Source: Nitrospirales bacterium
Lineage (GTDB): Bacteria > Nitrospirota > Nitrospiria > Nitrospirales > UBA2166
Length of the DNA: 5,044 nt
Assembly: GCA_029261375.1 (NCBI GenBank)
Contig: JAJDBL010000014.1
Span: 1-5,044 of the forward strand
Direction: 5' to 3'
In this document: one piece after another, positions 1-5,044 of the stretch
How the letters are laid out: every line of letters begins with the position of its first letter
Position numbering within the stretch: the stretch's first letter is position 1
The notes under the pieces: generated by a model
Told to the model about the DNA's origin: nothing
What the model saw: the letters and a program-made list of their open reading frames with translations, nothing else
Database searches by the model: none
Made by a program: the position numbers and the translations under genes

Positions 1-1480
1 GGAGGTGTTCGCAGAGATGATTGGTCACCGCGACCCCCGCAGCTACCATCTCGGCGTTAAAAAGGTCGGTCACGAGCGGCATGCACCCACCGCAGCCGGT
101 TCCAGCTTTCGTCATCTCTTTGACCTGACCGACGGCGGTGAGTTGTTGCTCGCAGATAGTTGTGCGGATGGTTCCTTTGGTGACATTGTTGCACGAGCAG
201 ATCTGTGCCGAATCCGGCATCGCATCTACCCCACCAAGTGCCGAGGCACCACCCGACTTGCCGAGAATGAGTTCATGTGGTTTGCATGGTAATGGTTCAT
301 CGTTTTTGCTGCAGAGATAGAGCCCACCGTACTCGCTGGCATCGCCGATAAGGATTCCACCGAGGAGGGCCGTCCCATCAAGATTAAACAGCAGTTTTTT
401 GTAGATGCCGTCAAACGGGTCTTCCCACGTGAGTGGCTTGGCGCGTTCCGGTCCCGCTTCGTAATCCCCAAAACTTGCGACGTCGACGCCCATGAGTTTG
501 AGCTTTGTCGAGCAGTCCGCACTGGTAAATGATGCGTCTCCACCGCTGAGGTTATTCGCGACCACGTCTGCCATCTCATAGCCGGGAGCGACGAGTCCAT
601 AGACCATCCCGTCGTGAAGGGCCACTTCACCCATGGCGTAAATCGTGGGATCAGATGTTTCCAAACGATCGTTCACGACAATTCCACCACGTTCGCCAAC
701 CTCGATGCCGCAATCACGAGCAAGGTCGTCGCGTGGACGGATGCCAGCCGAGACAATAATCATATCGACGTCAAGTGTGCTGCCGTCTTTGAAACGCAAG
801 CTATCAACCGCACCATTCCCAACAACTTCTTCAGTCGCCTTGTTGAGATGAACGGATACTCCAAGGTCTTCGATTTTCCTGACGAGTATCTGTGACCCAG
901 CATCATCAATCTGGCGTGGCATCAAGCGTGGTGCGAACTCGACGACGTGGGTATCGAGCCCGAGATCATAGGCGGCCTTCGCCGCTTCGAGACCGAGGAG
1001 TCCGCCACCGATGATCGCCGCTCGTTTGGCGTTGGCTCCGTAGCTGATGATGTGTTGCAGATCTTCAATCGTCCGATAGACAAAGACACCCTGTTTGTTG
1101 ATGCCAGGGACGGGTGGCACGAAGGGATAGGACCCGGTCGCGAGGACGACCGCATCGTAGGCGATAGCTCTCCCTCTATCAGACCGGACAGTCTGTGTTT
1201 CGCGGTCAATGGCGTTTGCTCTGTCTCCAACATGTAGCTCGACATCGTGTTCGGCATACCAGTCCAGTTTTGCGATCATTAACTGTTCCGCATCACGGTG
1301 AGCGAAGAAGGACGTGAGCCCGACGCGATCATAAGCAGCGCGAGGTTCCTCGCAGAACGTGACAATCCGATAGGCCGTGTGTGGGTCGTACTCGACCAGC
1401 TTCTCGCAAAACCGTTGGCCAACCATACCGTTCCCGATGACGACGACGGTCTTCTTTGTGTTTTTCATTGTACTAGTCAT
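1..1480 (-). CDS. nirB: Nitrite reductase [NAD(P)H] large subunit, N-terminal 493 residues (3' end outside window)
   Basis: NirB is the cytoplasmic siroheme flavoprotein that uses NAD(P)H to reduce nitrite to ammonium, usually with the small subunit NirD. The frame is open without a stop from the start codon to the window edge. Visible in order: an FAD-binding GNGMVG (residues 16-21) followed by FCEEP and AYDR; an ATGSYPF segment; the YRTIEDL signature; the NAD(P)H-binding Rossmann motif GGGLLG (158-163); a second FAD contact, MGEVA (283-287), before YGLVAPGYEMADV; and a BFD-type [2Fe-2S] site with Cys428-x-Cys430 and Cys463-x2-Cys466. The last visible residues match the LCEH segment of the family. 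The rest of the usual 800-850 residues, including the siroheme/[4Fe-4S] sulfite-reductase-like domains, lies off the left edge. The start is the first ATG of an in-frame pair (1480 and 1468), chosen because AGAGG precedes it by 6 bases and an in-frame TGA lies directly upstream. The family assignment is firm; I infer nitrogen assimilation as its role. Confidence 0.96.
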   Translation of the reverse strand, partial: MTSTMKNTKKTVVVIGNGMVGQRFCEKLVEYDPHTAYRIVTFCEEPRAAYDRVGLTSFFAHRDAEQLMIAKLDWYAEHDVELHVGDRANAIDRETQTVRSDRGRAIAYDAVVLATGSYPFVPPVPGINKQGVFVYRTIEDLQHIISYGANAKRAAIIGGGLLGLEAAKAAYDLGLDTHVVEFAPRLMPRQIDDAGSQILVRKIEDLGVSVHLNKATEEVVGNGAVDSLRFKDGSTLDVDMIIVSAGIRPRDDLARDCGIEVGERGGIVVNDRLETSDPTIYAMGEVALHDGMVYGLVAPGYEMADVVANNLSGGDASFTSADCSTKLKLMGVDVASFGDYEAGPERAKPLTWEDPFDGIYKKLLFNLDGTALLGGILIGDASEYGGLYLCSKNDEPLPCKPHELILGKSGGASALGGVDAMPDSAQICSCNNVTKGTIRTTICEQQLTAVGQVKEMTKAGTGCGGCMPLVTDLFNAEMVAAGVAVTNHLCEHL

Positions 1481-1486
1481 TCAGCG

Positions 1487-1491
1487 CCTCT
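1487..1491 (-). promoter_or_regulatory. Ribosome binding site of nirB
   Basis: AGAGG lies 6 bases before the ATG at 1480 and decides that start over the second in-frame ATG at 1468, which would be 18 bases away from it. No promoter with good -35 and -10 boxes was found upstream. Confidence 0.6.
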
Positions 1492-1498
1492 TCATCTC

Positions 1499-1560
1499 GT
1501 GATTCCCGCGAAAGCGGGAATCCAGGAAAGGCTGGATTCCGTGTCGAGCCAGGAATGACA
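1499..1560. repeat. REP-like palindromic repeat with two overlapping hairpins
   Basis: Two perfect 9-bp inverted repeats share bases. The first pairs 1501-1509 with 1514-1522 around a GAAA loop. The second pairs 1517-1525 with 1532-1540 around GAAAGG. Both cannot form at once. The core CCCGCGAAAGCGGG followed by AATCCAG is the widespread dispersed repeat that translates as IPAKAGIQ when it falls in a frame, and the right part ends in the degenerate tail GGAATGACA. It sits between the nirB start and the non-coding region, so a nirB transcript starting further upstream would carry it in its 5' leader. Confidence 0.85.
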
Positions 1561-1611
1561 ACCTAAGAATGGTTATTGCAAATGACGTACCAGTTTTCAT
1601 GGGAGAGGAGA

Positions 1612-1627
1612 CGTCCACACTTGGACG
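1612..1627. other. Small perfect hairpin
   Basis: CGTCCA (1612-1617) and TGGACG (1622-1627) form six perfect pairs around the four-base loop CACT. No T run follows on either strand, so it is not a standard intrinsic terminator. Its role is unknown and it may be chance. Confidence 0.35.
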
Positions 1628-1722
1628 ACATGCGTATCGTTAGTACTAGCGCACAAACACTCGCTATTGCGTATTGAACGGTAGGGTTGATTCCAGAAAC
1701 TAGATGGTACAAATTGCGTCGC

Positions 1723-1750
1723 TTGCGACAATTTTGGAGCACAATTGTGT
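1723..1750 (+). repeat. 28-bp direct repeat, copy 1
   Basis: This segment begins TTGCGACAATTTTGG, contains the perfect palindrome CACAATTGTG, and ends in T. It is identical over 28 bases to 4931-4958 in the same orientation. The similarity extends about 12 bases to the left at roughly 8 of 12 positions. In this copy the left flank also pairs with the repeat: AAATT-gc-GTCGC (1711-1722) against GCGAC-AATTT (1725-1734). It lies about 250-270 bases upstream of the plus-strand oxidoreductase. It could be an operator, one end of an inserted segment, or the remnant of a duplicated sequence. Confidence 0.9.
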
Positions 1751-1802
1751 CTGTGTCAGATCTGGAGACAACGTGACATCGTGGACTGTGCGTGAAGAGG
1801 TG

Positions 1803-1819
1803 TCCTGAGGGAATCAGGA
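1803..1819. other. Small perfect hairpin
   Basis: TCCTGA (1803-1808) and TCAGGA (1814-1819) pair perfectly around a five-base loop. It has no downstream T run. It lies in what would be the 5' leader of the plus-strand oxidoreductase if transcription starts upstream of it. Confidence 0.35.
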
Positions 1820-1892
1820 TGTTCACACTCCCTATACATTTGAGCCGAAGACGATTGTGAGCTAAAGTTAGTAGGGAATTGAAAGGGCTCCC

Positions 1893-1922
1893 CACCCTGT
1901 GGTGAGGTGACGGGACATCACC
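1893..1922. other. Cluster of short inverted repeats in the possible 5' leader
   Basis: CACC/GGTG (1893-1896 with 1901-1904) is followed directly by GGTGA/TCACC (1906-1910 with 1918-1922). The GGTG and TCACC segments can also pair in alternative ways. The cluster ends 22 bases before the SD of the possible leader ORF. Alternative pairing next to a leader ORF is a feature of attenuators, but the arms are short and no terminator T run is seen, so this is only suggestive. Confidence 0.25.
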
Positions 1923-1944
1923 CCACGTCATCCACGTAAATGAG

Positions 1945-1951
1945 AAAGGAG
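1945..1951 (+). promoter_or_regulatory. Strong Shine-Dalgarno in front of the short leader ORF
   Basis: AAAGGAG is followed by six bases and then ATG at 1958. This is the best SD in the interval, and it serves the 13-codon frame rather than the oxidoreductase start, where no SD is seen at the right distance from either GTG 1999 or ATG 2011. Confidence 0.5.
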
Positions 1952-1957
1952 CCGTTG

Positions 1958-1999
1958 ATGAAAAGTATCCTACGATCGGAGCAGCGACAACATGATTAG
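1958..1999 (+). CDS. Possible 13-residue leader peptide, stop overlapping the next start
   Basis: The frame reads MKSILRSEQRQHD and stops at TAG 1997-1999. The last G of this stop is the first base of the GTG at 1999, giving a TAGTG junction of the kind that permits termination-reinitiation. The SD (AAAGGAG, 6-base spacing) is good, while the downstream oxidoreductase has none of its own. The peptide has no run of a single amino acid, so classical amino-acid attenuation is not suggested. It could instead be the old 5' end of the oxidoreductase frame, displaced by a single-base shift, or chance. No homologue is known to me. Confidence 0.3.
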   Translation: MKSILRSEQRQHD

Positions 2000-3144
2000 T
2001 GACGGGCCCCATGTCAGTTAGCCCATCAACACAACAACCAATCCGTTGGGGGATTGTGGGCACTGGATGGATGGCCGAGCGATTTGCGGTTACCCTGTCC
2101 ACGACCCCCGAGGCTCAATTGTATGCCGTGGCATCGCGTACGCTCGAACGTGCCGAGAGCTTTGCTCGCCGCCGCGGTGTGTCGAAGGCGTACGGTTCTT
2201 GCGAGGCGCTGCTGGAAGATGACAGTGTTGATATTGTTTATGTCGCAACGCCAGTCACGCGTCATCGCGAAGATTGTCTGGCCTGCTTTGGTGCGGGCAA
2301 GCCGGTACTGTGCGAGAAGCCGTTCGCGGTCACTGCAGCTGAGGCGCGCGACATCGTGGACGCCTCGCGCCAAGCATCATTGTTTTGTATGGAAGCTATG
2401 TGGATGCGTTTCCATCCCCTTCTGCAACAAACACGGGAGCTCGTTCGCATTGGGGCGCTCGGCGACATAGGCCTGATCCAGGCGGAGATCAGCACTAGGA
2501 AGCGGCCCGACCCACATGACCGCGCAATGCGGCCGGATCTCGAAGGCGGAGCGCTCTTAGATCTGGGAATCTATCCAATATCACTCTCTCACTATTTGTT
2601 CGGACGCCCGGATGACGTTGTCGCTCGGCTAAAAATGCATCCTCTCGGCGTGGACGAGACGGCGTCTTTGGTTTTGTCGTATCCGAACCTGATCGGCACA
2701 TTTACCGCAAGTATCGGAGCGGGTCTGTCCGGCAAGGCCGCGATCATCGGGAGCACGCGGCGAATTGACTTGGGTCCCTCTTTCATCAACCCCCCGTGGA
2801 TGTTGGTATCTGAGATTCCCGAGGCACCAGTGCGTCAATCAGCGGTGCCTCAAGCCGTGCATGCCGAGAGTCGAGCCCGGAAGATTATCCGATCCATTCC
2901 TTATGCGCGCACCGTGAACGATTTAATTTCGACGTGGAGGTCTGAGCTCGATGCGCGATTGAAGGTCGAGGCGAAAGGACGTTTCACTCATGCCCCGCCA
3001 GGCACTAACGCCATTCGGCTCGAGGCGGAGGAAGCGATGCGGTGTGTGCGCGAGGGACGGACCGAAAGTAAGATCATGCCGCTTAGCGACACGGTTGACG
3101 TTCTTGAGACAATGGATCGCGCCCGAAGTGCTGCGCGCATCTGA
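1999..3144 (+). CDS. Gfo/Idh/MocA-family NAD(P)-dependent oxidoreductase, dihydrodiol dehydrogenase-like
   Basis: A predicted cytoplasmic oxidoreductase that would use NAD(P) to oxidise or reduce a sugar, polyol or dihydrodiol. The substrate cannot be read from the sequence. With the GTG start it has 381 residues. The Rossmann motif GTGWMA (21-26) opens the N-terminal domain. The EKP motif (106-108) carries the family's conserved lysine. MEAMW followed by RFHP (131-140) is typical of the dihydrodiol dehydrogenase / 1,5-anhydrofructose reductase branch. GGALLDLGIYP (183-193) supplies the catalytic-region Asp188 and Tyr192. The C-terminus ends with the usual EAMRCVREGRTES...MPLSDTVDVLETMDRAR block. 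Relatives are generally about 330 residues. The excess is an Arg-rich stretch at roughly 279-330. The start is uncertain: GTG 1999 overlaps the leader stop, while ATG 2011 would give 377 residues and neither has its own SD. It converges on the second oxidoreductase with 136 bases between the stops. Confidence 0.9.
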   Translation: MTGPMSVSPSTQQPIRWGIVGTGWMAERFAVTLSTTPEAQLYAVASRTLERAESFARRRGVSKAYGSCEALLEDDSVDIVYVATPVTRHREDCLACFGAGKPVLCEKPFAVTAAEARDIVDASRQASLFCMEAMWMRFHPLLQQTRELVRIGALGDIGLIQAEISTRKRPDPHDRAMRPDLEGGALLDLGIYPISLSHYLFGRPDDVVARLKMHPLGVDETASLVLSYPNLIGTFTASIGAGLSGKAAIIGSTRRIDLGPSFINPPWMLVSEIPEAPVRQSAVPQAVHAESRARKIIRSIPYARTVNDLISTWRSELDARLKVEAKGRFTHAPPGTNAIRLEAEEAMRCVREGRTESKIMPLSDTVDVLETMDRARSAARI

Positions 3145-3263
3145 GACAGTCAGTCATCGGAACGTTCGTGCTCGATGACGGTCCTCTAGGCTTCAGGATT
3201 CGAGCGTATATTCCAAGTCGATAAAAGTGCGTGGGCGTTCGCGTGGGGCCGTCAGACTAGGAT

Positions 3264-3277
3264 GTGTCTACGGACAC
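3264..3277. other. Short hairpin between convergent genes
   Basis: GTGTC (3264-3268) and GACAC (3273-3277) form five perfect pairs around TACG, four bases beyond the stop of the minus-strand gene. The position suits a terminator, but the stem is short and no T run follows on either strand, so a rho-independent terminator cannot be claimed. The rest of the 136-base gap (3145-3280) shows nothing else clear. Confidence 0.3.
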
Positions 3278-3280
3278 GCG

Positions 3281-4468
3281 TTAGTCCGCTGCCCATGGCA
3301 TTGGGGCGATGGGTGGGAACGTCGATTGCAGGTTGTACGGGCGTGGGAAACGGTCGGGGTGCTGTAGGGCAATCATGAGCTCAGTTACGTGTAGCGCCAA
3401 TTCAGAGGATAATCGGCAGGGACGACCTGTTTCAATGGCTTCAGCCATATCCGCAATGCCGCGACAGCGGTCTACTCTCTGTTTAGCCTGACCGTACTCG
3501 AATGCAGCTTTTCTTGCCGGCTCTACCCGGTCATAGTTGACCGAACCAACCATACCCGGTATCAGCGCGATCGCTCGGTTCGTGAGTCCTTGAATCACCC
3601 GTCTCCAGGTCATAGGAGGCCTGATCCCATCCACGTGGGGGTTGACGAACACTGGCGACGCATACCCTAGTACTTCGTCTGTGCGGATGATACCCTCGTC
3701 GCCCACAATTGTGATTGACCGCTCAAACGGAGCAATGATGCCGTGAGTAACTCTTGCTACTACGTCGTTATCGTACTCGATCATCCCGACGGAGAAATCC
3801 GGAGCCATCTTGTCCACCGGGATTCCCTTATCGGGAATTTGGCATGATGAGAAGGAGGTTACTCGTTGTGCTGGTCCGAAGAATGCCGCCAACCAATTAA
3901 GATAGTACCCAGCGTGCTCGAACGTGCACCCCGTCTCGAACTCATCTTTGGCCGGCCACGTGACGCCTACGGGGTTGATGTTTCGCTCCCAGCGTTTGTT
4001 CCTATGGGCCATGCCGCCCTCGTAGCTGGCGTATACAACCCTGACCTTTCCGATCCGATTTTGGCGAAGCACTCGCCCGATAGTCTGCGCAGTTTCTCCG
4101 AGCATGCTGCATGGGGCCGAAGCCAAGAGGAGCCCTTTTTTTTGTGCGAGATCGACGAGGGATTGGGCGTGTTCTAGCTCAATGGTGAGCGGCTTCTCCG
4201 AATACACGTGTTTGCCCGCCTCGAGACATTGCTTGTTGATTTCATAGTGGCTTCTCGGATTGGTCAGGTTCATGACTATCTGGATCGAGGGGTCGCTGAG
4301 TATCTCTTCTAGGGAATTGAATTGCCCCAACTTGTAGTAGCGAGCGAGTTTTTCCATTCGCTCGGGAATTCGATCGTATACGCCTTTGAGTTGTAGATTT
4401 GGATGGTTCACCAGTGTTGCAACGTAGTCGCTACTGATAAAGCCGCAGCCAACGATGGCAATATTCAC
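3281..4468 (-). CDS. Gfo/Idh/MocA-family oxidoreductase, second subgroup
   Basis: A predicted cytoplasmic NAD(P)-dependent oxidoreductase of 395 residues. It begins directly with the Rossmann strand and GCGFIS (7-12), then has the acidic end of the second strand (YDR, 31-33) and the EKP motif (91-93) in AGKHVYSEKPL. The catalytic-region helix reads GCTFEHAGYYLNWL (180-193). Here a histidine (185) stands where most family members have the Asp of D-x-G-x-H/Y, and Tyr189 stands at the His/Tyr position. The C-terminal part has an extra segment of about 40 residues after FVNPHVDG (275-281). It is not a close paralogue of the plus-strand oxidoreductase, since motif details and C-terminal domain differ. 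GTG is chosen as start because GGGAGGGG lies 6 bases before it and the Rossmann fold begins at residue 2. Its start overlaps the stop of the upstream open frame as GTGA, which suggests translational coupling. The substrate is unknown; this family often acts on nucleotide sugars, inositols or hexose derivatives. Confidence 0.92.
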   Translation of the reverse strand: MNIAIVGCGFISSDYVATLVNHPNLQLKGVYDRIPERMEKLARYYKLGQFNSLEEILSDPSIQIVMNLTNPRSHYEINKQCLEAGKHVYSEKPLTIELEHAQSLVDLAQKKGLLLASAPCSMLGETAQTIGRVLRQNRIGKVRVVYASYEGGMAHRNKRWERNINPVGVTWPAKDEFETGCTFEHAGYYLNWLAAFFGPAQRVTSFSSCQIPDKGIPVDKMAPDFSVGMIEYDNDVVARVTHGIIAPFERSITIVGDEGIIRTDEVLGYASPVFVNPHVDGIRPPMTWRRVIQGLTNRAIALIPGMVGSVNYDRVEPARKAAFEYGQAKQRVDRCRGIADMAEAIETGRPCRLSSELALHVTELMIALQHPDRFPRPYNLQSTFPPIAPMPWAAD

Positions 4469-4782
4469 AATGCGCCCCTCCCATTCAGGATTAGTTCATA
4501 CACATCCGGATCAACAGCCACGATGTATGAACATTCTTTTTCTGTGAGGGTCCCCTCACCTGTGTCCTTCTCTCCTATAACAATAGAGAACGGCGAGTAG
4601 GATGTGCCGTCATCGGCGGCTCGATTCTTTCTGCACAATGCAGTCATCATTGGCGGATTGTACCGCTTGAACGCACTCTGGACAACGAAAGGGGATTCTT
4701 CCAGCGTAAGGACCTCCCAGGAAATTCCTTTTGCGCAGGAAGTGGAGACGGTCTCAAGTTGTTTAACGAGCCGCGGGCGCAA
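4465..4782 (-). CDS. Unrecognised open frame coupled to the downstream oxidoreductase; probably 5'-truncated
   Basis: I do not recognise this protein. The frame stays open from 4860 down to its TGA at 4465-4467, which overlaps the GTG of the oxidoreductase gene as GTGA. Such an overlap and protein-like composition (segments such as WEVLTLEES, YSPFSIVIGEKD and VAVDPDVYELI) argue that it is or was a real gene. The start is weak. In frame there is only TTG at 4782 (105 residues), then ATG ATG at 4650/4647 (61 or 60 residues), none with an SD. Residues encoded upstream of the TTG (4860-4783) still look protein-like and hydrophobic, and a TAG at 4861-4863 closes the frame. This looks like the 3' end of a longer gene whose 5' part has been lost. 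No transmembrane prediction or family can be assigned. Confidence 0.45.
   Translation of the reverse strand: MRPRLVKQLETVSTSCAKGISWEVLTLEESPFVVQSAFKRYNPPMMTALCRKNRAADDGTSYSPFSIVIGEKDTGEGTLTEKECSYIVAVDPDVYELILNGRGAL
4475..4482 (-). promoter_or_regulatory. Ribosome binding site of the minus-strand oxidoreductase
   Basis: GGGAGGGG read on the minus strand lies 6 bases before the GTG at 4468. It supports GTG as the start and lies within the last codons of the upstream frame, as expected for coupled genes. Confidence 0.65.
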
Positions 4783-4930
4783 AGCAGAGAGAAGAAAATG
4801 CTCGATCTGGAAAATAAAATTGCCACTTGCAATCGTGCTGAGGAGCAGGCCGGTGAGGCTCTACATCTAATGAGTGACCGCAGTTGTAGGTAGGTTATCT
4901 TCAAGAAAACACTGTCATATATTACGTAGG

Positions 4931-4958
4931 TTGCGACAATTTTGGAGCACAATTGTGT
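4931..4958 (+). repeat. 28-bp direct repeat, copy 2
   Basis: Identical to 1723-1750 over 28 bases and in the same orientation, with the internal palindrome CACAATTGTG at 4948-4957. The left-flank inverted repeat seen in copy 1 is not kept here. It lies about 70 bases upstream of the left limit of the unrecognised minus-strand frame, so it would precede that transcription unit. The surrounding 4863-5044 has no convincing gene: a 35-codon minus-strand frame (5022 to 4915) crosses the repeat but lacks an SD. Confidence 0.9.
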
Positions 4959-5044
4959 AGCCATAGAATGTTAGGACAAGGGAAATATCATCGCTGTTAA
5001 ACCTCTGTTCTCCTTTATTCATGCGGCATATATGACGAGAGGTG

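Larger units (their letters stand above)
1481..1998. other. Long intergenic region between nirB and the first oxidoreductase gene
   Basis: About 520 bases separate the divergent genes nirB and the oxidoreductase. I see no convincing ordinary protein gene. The region holds the REP-like element at the nirB side, the 28-bp repeat at 1723-1750, small hairpins (1612-1627, 1803-1819, 1893-1922) and the possible short leader ORF at 1958-1999. A minus-strand open frame from 2102 to 1563 crosses it, but it starts inside the oxidoreductase gene and has no domain signature. Promoters for both genes should lie here; none matched sigma-70 boxes well enough to call. Confidence 0.7.

Noticed and set aside
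5..1257. Several plus- and minus-strand open frames in the first 1.3 kb
   Set aside because: They are out-of-frame or antisense readings of the continuous minus-strand nirB frame, whose translation shows all expected motifs.
1298..1558. Plus-strand frame ending with IPAKAGIQ
   Set aside because: The recognisable peptide is only the translated REP-like repeat; the rest is antisense to nirB.
1732..1750. Sigma-54 type -24/-12 promoter inside the repeat (TTGG ... TTGTGT)
   Set aside because: The distance between the GG and the second element is one base short and the invariant GC is replaced by GT, so it does not fit the TGGCAC-N5-TTGC consensus.
1563..2102. Minus-strand open frame of 179 codons across the intergenic region
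   Set aside because: It begins inside the plus-strand oxidoreductase, has no SD or family motif, and its composition (many His, Ser, Pro, Arg) looks like chance reading of non-coding DNA.
4783..4860. Resemblance of FQIEH in the unrecognised frame to the third histidine box (QIEHH) of membrane fatty acid desaturases
   Set aside because: The second His of the box is missing, the expected following motif does not match, and about 115 residues follow where desaturases usually have far fewer. Too little to name a family.
4604..4870. Plus-strand frame opposite the unrecognised minus-strand frame
   Set aside because: It has no SD and no motif. The minus frame is favoured because of its stop/start overlap with the oxidoreductase gene.
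4915..5022. Minus-strand 35-codon frame crossing the second repeat copy, which reads TIVLQNCR like the first copy does in the frame above
   Set aside because: The shared peptide follows from the 28-bp identity being in phase. There is no SD, no synonymous-only change pattern and no recognisable family, though a duplicated gene fragment cannot be fully excluded.

Overview
The window is ordinary bacterial DNA: Shine-Dalgarno (SD) sequences, ATG and GTG starts, stop/start overlaps, and one short palindromic repeat of the type scattered through many proteobacterial and Nitrospira-like genomes. Nothing in it fixes the taxon. I read three confident protein-coding genes, one probable but unrecognised short gene, and two intergenic stretches that carry unusual repeat structure.

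Positions 1-1480 (minus strand) hold the first 493 residues of nirB, the large subunit of assimilatory NAD(P)H nitrite reductase. The frame is intact and runs off the left edge. A REP-like double hairpin (1501-1560) lies about 20 bases upstream of its start codon. Positions 1481-1998 contain no convincing ordinary gene. They hold the REP-like element, several small hairpins, the first copy of a perfect 28-bp repeat (1723-1750) and a possible 13-codon leader ORF with the best SD of the region.

Positions 1999-3144 (plus) encode a Gfo/Idh/MocA-family NAD(P)-dependent oxidoreductase of the dihydrodiol dehydrogenase-like branch. Positions 3281-4468 (minus, convergent) encode a second, clearly different Gfo/Idh/MocA oxidoreductase. 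The second gene overlaps by GTGA the end of an unrecognised open frame (4465 to about 4782, open to 4860) that lacks a good start and looks 5'-truncated. Beyond it, 4863-5044 is mostly non-coding and carries the second copy of the 28-bp repeat (4931-4958).

The two oxidoreductase transcription units point at each other, and each has one copy of the repeat upstream. The repeat contains a 10-bp palindrome, so it could be a shared operator. It could also be a pair of direct repeats bounding a 3.2-kb accessory block inserted next to nirB. The sequence alone does not decide between these, and the substrates of the two oxidoreductases cannot be read from it.
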